Source of the DNA: Actinomycetota bacterium
GTDB lineage: Bacteria > Actinomycetota > CADDZG01 > WHSQ01
NCBI GenBank assembly: GCA_013695465.1
Contig: JACDAL010000046.1
Span: forward strand, 1 to 57,515
Direction of reading: 5' to 3'
DNA length: 57,515 nucleotides
The first letter of the stretch is position 1. Every line of letters starts with the position of its first letter. The notes beneath the pieces are model-generated. The model was given only the letters and a program-made list of their open reading frames with translations. It did not search any database and was not told where the DNA came from. The translations under genes and the position numbers were made by a program. This document shows positions 18,026-25,959 of the stretch, one piece after another.

Positions 18026-18100
18026 TCCGGGGGCGGCCCAGGGCGCAAGGAGAACGGCGATCATTTTCCCGTCTGCAGGCCCGTCTGTCATATTGTGTTG

Positions 18101-19138
18101 ATGAGTTTGGGAGAGAGAAAGGGGCCCGAATTGACTGAGCTTGCGGCGAGAGACCGAGCAGCCCAGAGCACTCCAACGCCCGGCGCCGAGGATCTCGAGG
18201 GCCGGCTGGAACAGCATCGGGTCGAGTTGACCGCCCACTGCTACAGGATGCTGGGCTCGGCGTTCGAGGCGCAGGACGCGGTGCAGGAGACGCTGCTACG
18301 GGCGTGGCGCAGCTTCGATCGCTTCGAGGGCCGTTCGGGGGTGCGCTCGTGGCTCTATCGCATTGCTACCAACGTTTGCCTGGACATGCTGAGCGGTAGA
18401 GAGCGGCGCGCCCGCCCCATGGACCTGGGGCCCGCCGGCACCGCCGACACCCCTCTCGGTGCTCCCCTGCCGGAGACCACCTGGATCCAGCCGGTCCCCG
18501 ACGGCAGCGTCGTTGCCTCGGACGGCGACCCGGCCGAGGTGGCCGAGCAGCGTGAGAGCGTCCGGCTTGCCTTCGTCGCCGCCCTGCAGCACCTGCCGCC
18601 CCGGCAACGTGCCGTGCTGATCCTCAGGGAAGTCCTGCGCTGGAAGGCGGGCGAGGTCGCCGAGCTGCTCGAAACCAGCGTGGCGTCGGTCAACAGCTCC
18701 CTCCAACGCGCTCGCGCCGCCCTTGCGGACTGCGAGATCCAGCCCTCCCAGCCGGTGGAGGAGGCGCAGCAGGCGCTCCTTGACCGCTACGTCGACGCCT
18801 TCGAGCGCTACGACATGGAGTCGCTCACCTCACTGCTCTACGAGGACGCCACCTGGTCGATGCCGCCTTACGACTTGTGGCTGCGGGGTCATCTCGACAT
18901 CCAGCGCTGGTGCCTGGGGCCCGGTATCGGCTGCAACGGTTCCCGCCTAGTCCCGACTGTGGCTAACGGCATGCCCGCATTCGGGCAGTACAAGCCCTCT
19001 CCGGCGGAAGGCGGCTACGAGCCATGGTCGCTCCAGGTGCTCGAGATATCAGACGATCGGATCAGCGGGATCATCTTCTTTCTCGACACCGCCACCCTGT
19101 TCCCGCTGTTCGGCTTGCCTCCGCGGCTCGCCCGCTAG
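18101..19138 (+). CDS. ECF sigma factor with SnoaL-like C-terminal domain (SigG/TIGR02960-like)
   Basis: About 345 residues from ATG 18101 ([12 protein letters not shown]). Sigma region 2 runs from [20 protein letters not shown] through [21 protein letters not shown]. Region 4 contains [15 protein letters not shown] and an HTH ([21 protein letters not shown]). A linker leads to a SnoaL/NTF2-like domain of about 120 residues beginning [17 protein letters not shown] with [15 protein letters not shown]. Proteins of this build resemble mycobacterial SigG; the SnoaL-like domain regulates some ECF sigma factors in place of an anti-sigma factor. It ends in a 4-base stop/stop overlap with the STAS gene on the other strand. 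Confidence 0.88.
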   Translation: MSLGERKGPELTELAARDRAAQSTPTPGAEDLEGRLEQHRVELTAHCYRMLGSAFEAQDAVQETLLRAWRSFDRFEGRSGVRSWLYRIATNVCLDMLSGRERRARPMDLGPAGTADTPLGAPLPETTWIQPVPDGSVVASDGDPAEVAEQRESVRLAFVAALQHLPPRQRAVLILREVLRWKAGEVAELLETSVASVNSSLQRARAALADCEIQPSQPVEEAQQALLDRYVDAFERYDMESLTSLLYEDATWSMPPYDLWLRGHLDIQRWCLGPGIGCNGSRLVPTVANGMPAFGQYKPSPAEGGYEPWSLQVLEISDDRISGIIFFLDTATLFPLFGLPPRLAR

Positions 19139-19539
19139 GGCTCGCAGAGCGGCAGCACGTCGCAGAGACCCATTAGAGCGAGCAGTTCCTGGAGCTCGCC
19201 CGAGGCGTGACGCAGCCGGATCTGCCGGCCGAGCCGTCGAGCGGTGAGCTGCAGACGCGCCAGGGCATCCACCGTGCCGGCATCCCAGCCGTCGAGTGTG
19301 CCCAGGTCGCAGACGACAGGATCACCGGGGCTGCCTTCGAGCAACAGATCAAGGCTGGCTCGAAGTCCCAGGATGCTTGAAGGAGTGAGCGGACCACCGA
19401 CGACCAGGACGATCGTGCTCGGCGCGGAGCACTCATTCACTCCACGAGCACGTTTTTCAGGCGTCTCCCCGGCAGAGTCAATCACGGGCCTCCTTATCGC
19501 ATTCTTCCTGGATAAGACCGAAAGGGAGTCGAAACTCAT
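19135..19539 (-). CDS. STAS-domain protein (anti-sigma factor antagonist-like)
   Basis: 134 residues: a variable N-terminus of about 40 residues, then a STAS fold ([49 protein letters not shown], then [21 protein letters not shown]). In classical antagonists such as SpoIIAA the loop after the central beta strand carries a phosphorylatable serine; here the equivalent loop reads DGWDAGTV, so a threonine might serve or phospho-control may be absent. Partner-switching control of a sigma factor is plausible but no RsbW-type kinase is nearby. Its TAG shares CTAG with the sigma factor's TAG. Confidence 0.75.
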   Translation of the reverse strand: MSFDSLSVLSRKNAIRRPVIDSAGETPEKRARGVNECSAPSTIVLVVGGPLTPSSILGLRASLDLLLEGSPGDPVVCDLGTLDGWDAGTVDALARLQLTARRLGRQIRLRHASGELQELLALMGLCDVLPLCEP

Positions 19540-19634
19540 CGCTTCGACGGGTTGCGCTTGGGTCCGCTCGGCCCGGTCTGTTGGCGAGGTTCACTCCCTC
19601 ACCTGGGTGCAGGCAGGGCTCTGGGGCTCGCTCG

Positions 19635-19838
19635 GGCAGGGGCCCCTGCGGCCACATCGAAAACGGCACCTTGCCCGAGCAACGAGTGATCGTGACCTCG
19701 CTCAAGCATTTGCCGGAAGCGGCCGCAGAGGCCGCAGTCGAATCTCCGGTCACGATAGTGATCGGCGAAGTGGTGAGCTTGACGGACAGACTCCTGAGAG
19801 CGGATCACGACGGCCAGATTGTCGCCTCAACCTCGTGA
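19635..19838 (+). pseudogene. 3' remnant of cobA-like uroporphyrinogen-III C-methyltransferase (SUMT)
   Basis: The plus strand encodes HIENGTLPEQRVIVTSL and then SPVTIVIGEVVSLTDRLL before a TGA. This matches the C-terminal end of SUMT enzymes, where ENGT-PEQR binds SAM and the IVGEVVRLRDRL strand ends the fold. Just upstream, a different frame reads ALGLARAGAPAA, the usual preceding stretch, so a frameshift lies near 19655. Nothing of the N-terminal two thirds is present. SUMT makes precorrin-2 for sirohaem or cobalamin. The remnant overlaps the 3' end of the metF-like gene by about 12 bases. Confidence 0.6.
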
Positions 19839-20681
19839 GCGCGCCTCTCTGGTGATCTGCCTGCGCCAGGCCTCGGTCTGTTCGATCTCATTGAACGTGT
19901 AGATGTGTATCCCCGGTACATCGAGTGCCGGGTCCCCGAGACGAGGGGCCAACTTCTCCAGAAGGCGGGTCGGGTCGTATCCGCCGGGAACGACCAGGCG
20001 CAGCAAGCCGCCTCGGCTCTTGGTGAGAAAGCGGGCCGATTCCCCCACGCCGATCTTCTGTGACACCCGAAGCAGCTTCGCGGTGTCGGTGATGCTCGGT
20101 AGTCCGAGGTAGATGGGCAGCTCGACCCCCCGGCGCCGCACACGCTTGACCCACCGGACGATGACCTTGGCATCGAAGCAGATGTTGCTCACGATGTAGG
20201 TGCCGAATTGACGCTTGTCCCACATCGACTGAATCGTGACGTCGTCATCGATCAGCGGATGGCTCTCGGGGTAACCGGCTATGCCGACGTCGTCGAACGA
20301 GTGACCGCGTTCGTGCATAGCCTGAAGCAGCTCGAGGGAGCCCGAGAACTCCCCCTCCGGTCGAGCCTCATCTCCCGCAACAACGAACACCTCTTTGATA
20401 CCCGCGGCGCGTACCCTCTCGACAACTTCGTCGAGGTGTCGGCCGTCGGCTACGAGGCGCGCCGAGATATGTGGCACGGCCGAATAGCCATGTCGCGCCA
20501 GCCGCTCCGCCAGCTCCAGAGTCGGGTCGAGTCCTCTTCGGGGCGATGCCGTGACCGTGACTTTGATTTCCTTACCGACCGACTGGAGGACTCGCTCCTC
20601 GGCCCCCTCTAGCGGAATCACCTCGTAGCGCGCAAGGTCGAGCCACCTCTGAATGGTGTTGCGGCCCTCGGCAGAGGTCAT
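19827..20681 (-). CDS. Methylenetetrahydrofolate reductase (MetF-like) family protein
   Basis: 284 residues. KVTVTASPRRGLDPTLELAERLARHG, YSAVPHISARLVADGRHL and VFVVAGDEARPEGEF follow the MTHFR TIM-barrel order (family Glu/Thr region, PH-x-x-AR, and GG/AGD strand), and GTYIVSNICFDA stands where MTHFR usually has Q-F. MTHFR interconverts 5,10-methylene- and 5-methyl-THF with FAD and NAD(P)H. The sequence is clearly divergent from housekeeping MetF. It is the last gene of a glycine-betaine-type ABC transporter operon, 27 bp after the binding-protein gene, hinting at a role in one-carbon units released from methylated amines rather than methionine synthesis. Confidence 0.8.
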   Translation of the reverse strand: MTSAEGRNTIQRWLDLARYEVIPLEGAEERVLQSVGKEIKVTVTASPRRGLDPTLELAERLARHGYSAVPHISARLVADGRHLDEVVERVRAAGIKEVFVVAGDEARPEGEFSGSLELLQAMHERGHSFDDVGIAGYPESHPLIDDDVTIQSMWDKRQFGTYIVSNICFDAKVIVRWVKRVRRRGVELPIYLGLPSITDTAKLLRVSQKIGVGESARFLTKSRGGLLRLVVPGGYDPTRLLEKLAPRLGDPALDVPGIHIYTFNEIEQTEAWRRQITREARSRG

Positions 20682-20708
20682 AACTGCCGAGGGCCCGGCA
20701 CCGGACCT

Positions 20709-21689
20709 CTAACTCGAGATTCCCTCCAGCCACGCATCGGCCTTGTCCTTGTTGTCGGAGATCCACTGTGCGGCGGCATCCTCGGGAGTCATCTTCTCCT
20801 CGGCGATGAGCTTCGACACCAGCTCTTGATCCGCGTTCGACCACTTGAAGTTCTCGACGAACTCAACAGCAGGCGAGCCCGACTCGGCGAACTCACTCGA
20901 GTAAAGCTTGCGAAGGTCGTAGTCGGGATAGGCGCAGTCGACGTTGTCCGGATCGGCGTCACAGCCCGGCGTCCGCTTGGGTAGCTTTACCTCTTCGAAG
21001 TCCAAAGCCGCGTTCAACCACTGCGGCTCGTACCAGTAGAAGAGCAGCGGCTCCTCTTGCGCGTAGGCCTGCTGGATCGCAGCGATCTCGGAGGCCTCGC
21101 CACCTGCGTAGATGACCTTGAAGTTGAGACCGAGTGTCTCTATCAGAGATTCGTCGTTCGTCACGTACCCGGGATCGCCCGCGAGAAACTGCCCCTGGTC
21201 ACCGGATTCGGGGGTCTGGAAGAGTTCCGAGTTCTCCGCTACGCCCTGCCACGAGGCAAGTTCGGGGTTCTCATCAACGAGGTACTTGGGCACATACCAG
21301 CCGATGTGACCCGTGACGCCTAGTGACCCCGCCTGCTTCACCTTGCCTAGGTCATCGACGTACTTCTTGTAGAGCTTGACGTGCTGCCAATCCTCCAGGA
21401 TCACGTCGACCTTCCCGTCCGCTAACGCTTCGTATACCGGGATCTCGGCGATCTTGGTTATCGAAACCGTGCACCCAAGCTCGTTCTCGAGCAGGTTCTT
21501 GGCCACGTAGACGTTAGCTGTGGAGCCGACCCAGGACTGTTCGTTGATAGTCAAGTCACCGCAGTCTCCGCCACCGCCACCACCGGCAGCACTACCGCCG
21601 CCATCGGAGCTCGGGCTTTGTTGGGCGCCGCAACCAGAAGCAACCAGCGCCAGCACGGCTCCAACCATCCACAGCCTGTTTCTCACCAC
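20709..21689 (-). CDS. Glycine betaine/proline-type ABC transporter substrate-binding lipoprotein
   Basis: 326 residues. A lipoprotein signal (MVRNRLWMVGAVLALVASGC) is followed by a Gly/Ser-rich linker. The OpuAC fold shows LTINEQSWVGSTANVYVAKNLLE, DVILEDWQH, GHIGWYVPKYL and FYWYEPQWL, with tryptophan/tyrosine residues where the aromatic cage for quaternary amines sits in ProX/OpuAC. It binds the ligand outside the membrane and passes it to the permease encoded 57 bp upstream in the same operon. The exact ligand (betaine, choline, carnitine, proline betaine) cannot be told. Confidence 0.9.
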   Translation of the reverse strand: MVRNRLWMVGAVLALVASGCGAQQSPSSDGGGSAAGGGGGGDCGDLTINEQSWVGSTANVYVAKNLLENELGCTVSITKIAEIPVYEALADGKVDVILEDWQHVKLYKKYVDDLGKVKQAGSLGVTGHIGWYVPKYLVDENPELASWQGVAENSELFQTPESGDQGQFLAGDPGYVTNDESLIETLGLNFKVIYAGGEASEIAAIQQAYAQEEPLLFYWYEPQWLNAALDFEEVKLPKRTPGCDADPDNVDCAYPDYDLRKLYSSEFAESGSPAVEFVENFKWSNADQELVSKLIAEEKMTPEDAAAQWISDNKDKADAWLEGISS

Positions 21690-21746
21690 TCCACCTCCAT
21701 CGCTTCCGAGTGCCCAGCGTTATCGCCGGGCGCCACCGCTCTGCTG

Positions 21747-23702
21747 CTAAATGCTTCGTCTCTGCAGGTTGCCTCTTGTAACCCTATCCAGAACGATCCC
21801 CAATGCAAGGATGGCGAGGCTGGCCACCGCCCCGTCTCCGAACTCGTTTCGCTGCAAGCCCACCACGACGCCGTAGCCAAGAGCACCTCCGCCCACAAGG
21901 CCCGCAACGATCACGACTGCCAGCACCATAATGATCCCCTGGTTGACCCCCAACATGATCGCCGGACGAGCGAGTGGAATCTTCACCTTGAGCAGTACCT
22001 CTGCGCGACTGGCCCCGAACGCCCTGGCAGCCTCGACCGCGGCCGGCGACACCTCCTTGATCCCGACCACGACCAGGCGGATGACCACCGGCGTCGCATA
22101 GAGGACAGAGGCGATCACTCCCGGGACCCGCCCGACACTGAACAGGGCCACGATTGGTATCAGATAGACGATCTGCGGGAGCGTCTGAAGAGCGTCTTGA
22201 ATGGGCCTGATGGTCTGCTCGAAACGAGGCGTCTCCGCCGCCACAATTCCCAGTGCCACCCCAAAGAAGAGAGTAAGCACGGTCGACACGAGTACCTGAG
22301 AGGCCGTGTCCATCCCCGGCCCCCATACGCCCATGACGCCGATTGCGGTCAGCAGCACGCCGGCGATGATCATCTGACGAACGCCGGAGACGATCAAAGC
22401 TATCGCAACGGCGGATCCGATCACCGCCCACCAGGGAGAGTCGCTCAGGAACACGCGCAGAGGCTCGAGACCCCACAAGACAAGATGATCCCCCAGCCAC
22501 GAAGTGACCGGATACACCGGCTTTGTTGGATCCTGCACCCAGGTGATGACGTCGTTGATGATGCCCGCAATGAAGTCACCGACGCCTACAGTGTCCGGAA
22601 AGGAGGCAATGCCGAAAGCCCTCGCTGCAAGCGCGAACGCCGCAATCGCGACGAACACGGCCGCTGTTAACGTCCTCGCCGAGAAACGAGGAGTGCGCAA
22701 GCCGCCCTCGGGATGGCGACTGGCGTCCATACGCGCGGCGGCGGCCTCGGTTGCACGGTCCAGAGCGATCGCCATAATGACTATGGCCGAGCTGGCCACG
22801 ATCGCCAGTCCCACATCAAGGAAACTCAGCGCCGAGATGACTGTGTCGCCGAGCCCACCTCCGCCGATGAGCGAGGCAATGATCACGATGGAAAGCGCCA
22901 TCATGATCGTTTGGTTCACTCCCAGCATGATGGATCTCAGCGCCAGAGGGAGCTGCACCCCGAATAGCACCTGCCGCCTGGTGGCGCCCAAAGACTCGGC
23001 CATCTCCACGGATTCTCGAGCAACACCTCGCACGCCGAGGGCGGTGATGCGAACGGCCGGCGGAACCGCATAGACGACGGTCGCGATGACGGCGGCAGGG
23101 TTTCCAACGGAAAAGAAGATCACCACCGGCATGAGGTAGGCGAAGGCAGGAACGATCTGCATAACATCGAGCACCGGAGTGATCGCCTTGTCGAAGCGGT
23201 CGCTGCGTCCGGCGAGCACCCCGGCCGGAATGCCAATGGCAAGGGACACCAACACTGCGGAAAGCATGAGCGCGAGCGTTTCCATGCTTTCCTCCCAGAC
23301 TCCCAGCACGCCGAAGGAGAGGAAGGAGCCGCATACGAGCAGAGCTACACGCCGGCCGCTCCAACGCAACGTGATGAGCGTGGCCGCGGCCGTGACGCCG
23401 ACCCAGGATAGCCACACCAGCACGCCATTGAGGTAGGCAACCAGTTGGTCGAGGAAGTTCGCGATGTGGTTGAAGAAATAGAGAAACAGCCAGTGAGAGT
23501 TCTGATTGTCGACAATCCACTCGTAGAGAGCGTCGAAGCGCTTGTTGAGTGGATAAATGAGACCCGAGGGCCAAGGGAACTTATTCTCGAGCAGGACGAA
23601 AAGGACGAGCAGAATCGCCAAGACGACGCCGACCTGCGCCGAGCGCCCGAGGTGTGGGAGGCGCGCTCTGATGGCGGGGCGGGCCGTCGTGACTGCAGAC
23701 AT
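21747..23702 (-). CDS. Tandem (fused) ProW/OpuAB-type ABC transporter permease
   Basis: 651 residues containing two complete binding-protein-dependent permease domains. The EAA-like loop appears twice: ESVEMAESLGATRRQVLFGVQLPLA with QTIMMALSIVIIASLIGGGGLG in the first half, and AAVEAARAFGASRAEVLLKVKIPLA with QGIIMVLAVVIVAGLVGGGALG in the second. Single-domain permeases of this family are about 280 residues, so this is an internal duplication and fusion. It starts 2 bp after the ATPase stop and probably forms the whole membrane channel as one chain. Confidence 0.93.
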   Translation of the reverse strand: MSAVTTARPAIRARLPHLGRSAQVGVVLAILLVLFVLLENKFPWPSGLIYPLNKRFDALYEWIVDNQNSHWLFLYFFNHIANFLDQLVAYLNGVLVWLSWVGVTAAATLITLRWSGRRVALLVCGSFLSFGVLGVWEESMETLALMLSAVLVSLAIGIPAGVLAGRSDRFDKAITPVLDVMQIVPAFAYLMPVVIFFSVGNPAAVIATVVYAVPPAVRITALGVRGVARESVEMAESLGATRRQVLFGVQLPLALRSIMLGVNQTIMMALSIVIIASLIGGGGLGDTVISALSFLDVGLAIVASSAIVIMAIALDRATEAAAARMDASRHPEGGLRTPRFSARTLTAAVFVAIAAFALAARAFGIASFPDTVGVGDFIAGIINDVITWVQDPTKPVYPVTSWLGDHLVLWGLEPLRVFLSDSPWWAVIGSAVAIALIVSGVRQMIIAGVLLTAIGVMGVWGPGMDTASQVLVSTVLTLFFGVALGIVAAETPRFEQTIRPIQDALQTLPQIVYLIPIVALFSVGRVPGVIASVLYATPVVIRLVVVGIKEVSPAAVEAARAFGASRAEVLLKVKIPLARPAIMLGVNQGIIMVLAVVIVAGLVGGGALGYGVVVGLQRNEFGDGAVASLAILALGIVLDRVTRGNLQRRSI

Positions 23703-23704
23703 GC

Positions 23705-24814
23705 CTAGGATCGGCCCCCGTCGGCGCGCAGCACAGCTACACGGTCGACCACACCGACCATGCGGTCGCCGTCCATGACCCGCACCGGCTTCGGGTTATC
23801 CGCAACCAGCGAGACGACATCGCGCACGACTTCGTCTACAGGCGCCGTCGGCCCCGAGAGGTCATCGCTGGCGGTGGCATCCCGCATGATCCAGCGAAGA
23901 GTTAGGACCTGGCTGCGAGGTACGTCCTGCACGAAATTACGGACGTAGTCATCGGCAGGCGAGCCGACGAGGTCCTCGGGGCTCCCCTGCTGCACGACCT
24001 CCCCGTCGCGCATGATCATGATGCGGTCGCCGAGCCGGAGTGCCTCGGACAGGTCGTGGGTGATGAACAACATGGTCTTGCCGGTCTCCTTCTGGAGCCG
24101 GATAACCTCGTTCTGCATGTCGCGGCGGATGAGTGGATCGAGAGCACTAAACGGCTCGTCGAAGATCATCACCTCGGGATCCACGGCAAACGCGCGGGCC
24201 AGACCCACTCGCTGCTGCATGCCTCCCGAGAGCTGATCGGGAAAATGGTTCTCGAACCCGTCGAGTCCCACGAGCTCGACCATCTTGCGAGCTCGATCCA
24301 AGCGCTGCTCCTTGGGCTTCTGCTGGATCTCGAGACCGAACCCGATGTTGTCGACCACCCTGCGGTGTGCCAACAAACCGAAGTGCTGAAAAACCATTGC
24401 CACGGTCCCGCGGCGCAACTGGCGAAGCCCGGCCGTGTCGGCGGCCATCACATCGTGCCCTGCGATGCGGATCTCGCCGGCGGTGGGCTCGATCAACCGG
24501 ATCAAGACGCGCGCCAGGGTGGACTTGCCGGAGCCCGACAGTCCCATGACCACGAAGACCTCGCCGGGCCACACCTCGAAGTCGACGTCCCGCACCGCGG
24601 CGATGCAGCCTGTGCGCTCGCGCAGCTCCGCTCGCGGAAGCGTGGCGGCCTCGGTCCCGATGATCTTTTCGGCCTCGGCCTGGGGACCGAAGATCTTCCA
24701 CACGCCTCGCGCCGAGATGACTGGGTCGCTTGCGCGCTCGGTGGGGGCCGCGCGGCGACCCTCATCCTGAACGACGCCGGCCTCGCTCACTCCCGGCCCT
24801 CCCCCGATAGCCAT
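23705..24814 (-). CDS. Glycine betaine/proline-type ABC transporter ATPase (ProV/OpuAA) with CBS domain
   Basis: About 369 residues from ATG 24814; a TTG two codons earlier is the only alternative. Walker A is GLSGSGKST, the signature [15 protein letters not shown], Walker [13 protein letters not shown] and the switch histidine [11 protein letters not shown]. The C-terminal 80 residues ([13 protein letters not shown] to [10 protein letters not shown]) look like a CBS domain, which in OpuA senses ionic strength. It is the first gene of the four-gene operon ATPase, permease, binding protein, MetF-like. Confidence 0.93.
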   Translation of the reverse strand: MAIGGGPGVSEAGVVQDEGRRAAPTERASDPVISARGVWKIFGPQAEAEKIIGTEAATLPRAELRERTGCIAAVRDVDFEVWPGEVFVVMGLSGSGKSTLARVLIRLIEPTAGEIRIAGHDVMAADTAGLRQLRRGTVAMVFQHFGLLAHRRVVDNIGFGLEIQQKPKEQRLDRARKMVELVGLDGFENHFPDQLSGGMQQRVGLARAFAVDPEVMIFDEPFSALDPLIRRDMQNEVIRLQKETGKTMLFITHDLSEALRLGDRIMIMRDGEVVQQGSPEDLVGSPADDYVRNFVQDVPRSQVLTLRWIMRDATASDDLSGPTAPVDEVVRDVVSLVADNPKPVRVMDGDRMVGVVDRVAVLRADGGRS

Positions 24815-24871
24815 TCTCAATAACCGTAACCTGCGCCCGTCGCCGCCCCTGCCAACAAGGGCCGGAGGGGC

Positions 24872-25828
24872 TCACAGCAGGCTGTGCAGCTTGCGCGCCT
24901 TCAGCCGGTGCACGAGCATTAGAAAGAGCTCGGCCGTCGCCATGGCGTCGGACATCGCATGATGGCTGCGATGGGGAGGCAGCCCGAAGTGAGCCCGAGC
25001 CCCGGCCAACGCCACCGGTGGCCTCGGCTCGGAACCGGGCCGGCGCGCCAGGCGAGCCAAGAGCCTCATCGTGTCCACGACCTGAGGACGGGGCCACGGA
25101 AGCCCCTCGCCGGCGCAGGCCCGCCGCAGGAACGGCACATCAACCATGGCGCAGTGAACGAGCAGAACCCCTTCGCTCAAGCGGCCACAGATGAGGGGGA
25201 GGACATCCTGGAGGCGCGGCGCTGCCTCGAGGTCTCTTGGATTGAGATGGTGGATCGTCATGCTCTCTGCAGTCATCTCCTGGGCCGGATTGACGAGGGA
25301 GTAGAAGGACTCCCCCACTCGAATGCGCCCGGAGCGAATGGGCACCATCCCCACCGAGACGACACCGTGCCGGCGGGGGTCCAGTCCGCCGGTCTCCAGA
25401 TCGAGTGCCCAATACACCGGGTCGTCCCACCGCGATATGCGTCTCTTGATCCGCTTGCGTGAAGTGAGGCTCGTCGAAAGCTTGCCTACCTCCCCGCTGC
25501 CAGTTTTTGGACCCTTCGAAGAAGCACTCGGTTTAGCCTGGGGGCCGAGCACGTGCACCAGGGTGTCTTGTGCAACCAGGCAGGCGCCGGCTCTGTCCGA
25601 GAACCGCAGTACCTCCCCCGCTGCCCATGTTCGCAGCCCCGGTTGCTCCACCACGCCTGTGCGAATCAGGTAAAGGCGCCCATCGGCGCCCGGCTCGTGC
25701 AGCCAGGTTCCACGAGGCCAGTACCAAGTCTCAAGCGAGTCCTCGACCGCGGCAAGCTCCTCCAGGGTCAAACGGTCGAATGGCGGACGGCGCCGCAAGA
25801 ACTCGATGGGTTCCAGACCGGAGATCAC
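24872..25828 (-). CDS. DnaQ-type 3'-5' exonuclease with N-terminal cNMP-binding-like domain
   Basis: 318 residues in two parts. Residues 1-90 (FLRRRPPFDRLTLEELAAVED, then LYLIRTGVVEQPG and AAGEVLRF) resemble a shortened cyclic-nucleotide-binding beta-barrel. After a low-complexity linker, residues 135-310 are a DEDDh exonuclease: WALDLETGG (Exo I, D and E), LLVHCAMVDVPFL (Exo II) and SHHAMSDAMATAELFL (Exo III, H and D). In other bacteria such exonucleases sit next to DUF294 nucleotidyltransferases and solute symporters; here the DUF294 gene is on the far side of the divergent permease and shares the same type of N-terminal domain. The start is GTG 25828. Confidence 0.85.
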   Translation of the reverse strand: MISGLEPIEFLRRRPPFDRLTLEELAAVEDSLETWYWPRGTWLHEPGADGRLYLIRTGVVEQPGLRTWAAGEVLRFSDRAGACLVAQDTLVHVLGPQAKPSASSKGPKTGSGEVGKLSTSLTSRKRIKRRISRWDDPVYWALDLETGGLDPRRHGVVSVGMVPIRSGRIRVGESFYSLVNPAQEMTAESMTIHHLNPRDLEAAPRLQDVLPLICGRLSEGVLLVHCAMVDVPFLRRACAGEGLPWPRPQVVDTMRLLARLARRPGSEPRPPVALAGARAHFGLPPHRSHHAMSDAMATAELFLMLVHRLKARKLHSLL

Positions 25829-25918
25829 GCAGCATTAAGTCTATGCGGGACCGCCTTCGTTCGGCGATTTGAACCTTGCCCGGCCTGGTCCATTTGTGGT
25901 TTCCTACTCTGGCATGTC

Positions 25919-25943
25919 GTCGCTCCGATCAAAAGGGAGCGAC
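25919..25943 (+). promoter_or_regulatory. Leader hairpin just ahead of the APC permease ribosome site
   Basis: GTCGCTCC-gatcaaaag-GGAGCGAC is a perfect 8-bp stem with a 9-base loop, ending a few bases before the AGGAGG of the permease. It may control translation or mRNA stability, or be an operator in the divergent promoter region. Confidence 0.45.
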
Positions 25944-25959
25944 AGGGGGAGGAGGACAT

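Noticed and set aside
18049-18080. ECF-type promoter (GAAC ... CGTC) upstream of the sigma factor
   Set aside because: The elements are close to the pattern, but the spacer is about 14 bases, too short for confident autoregulation.
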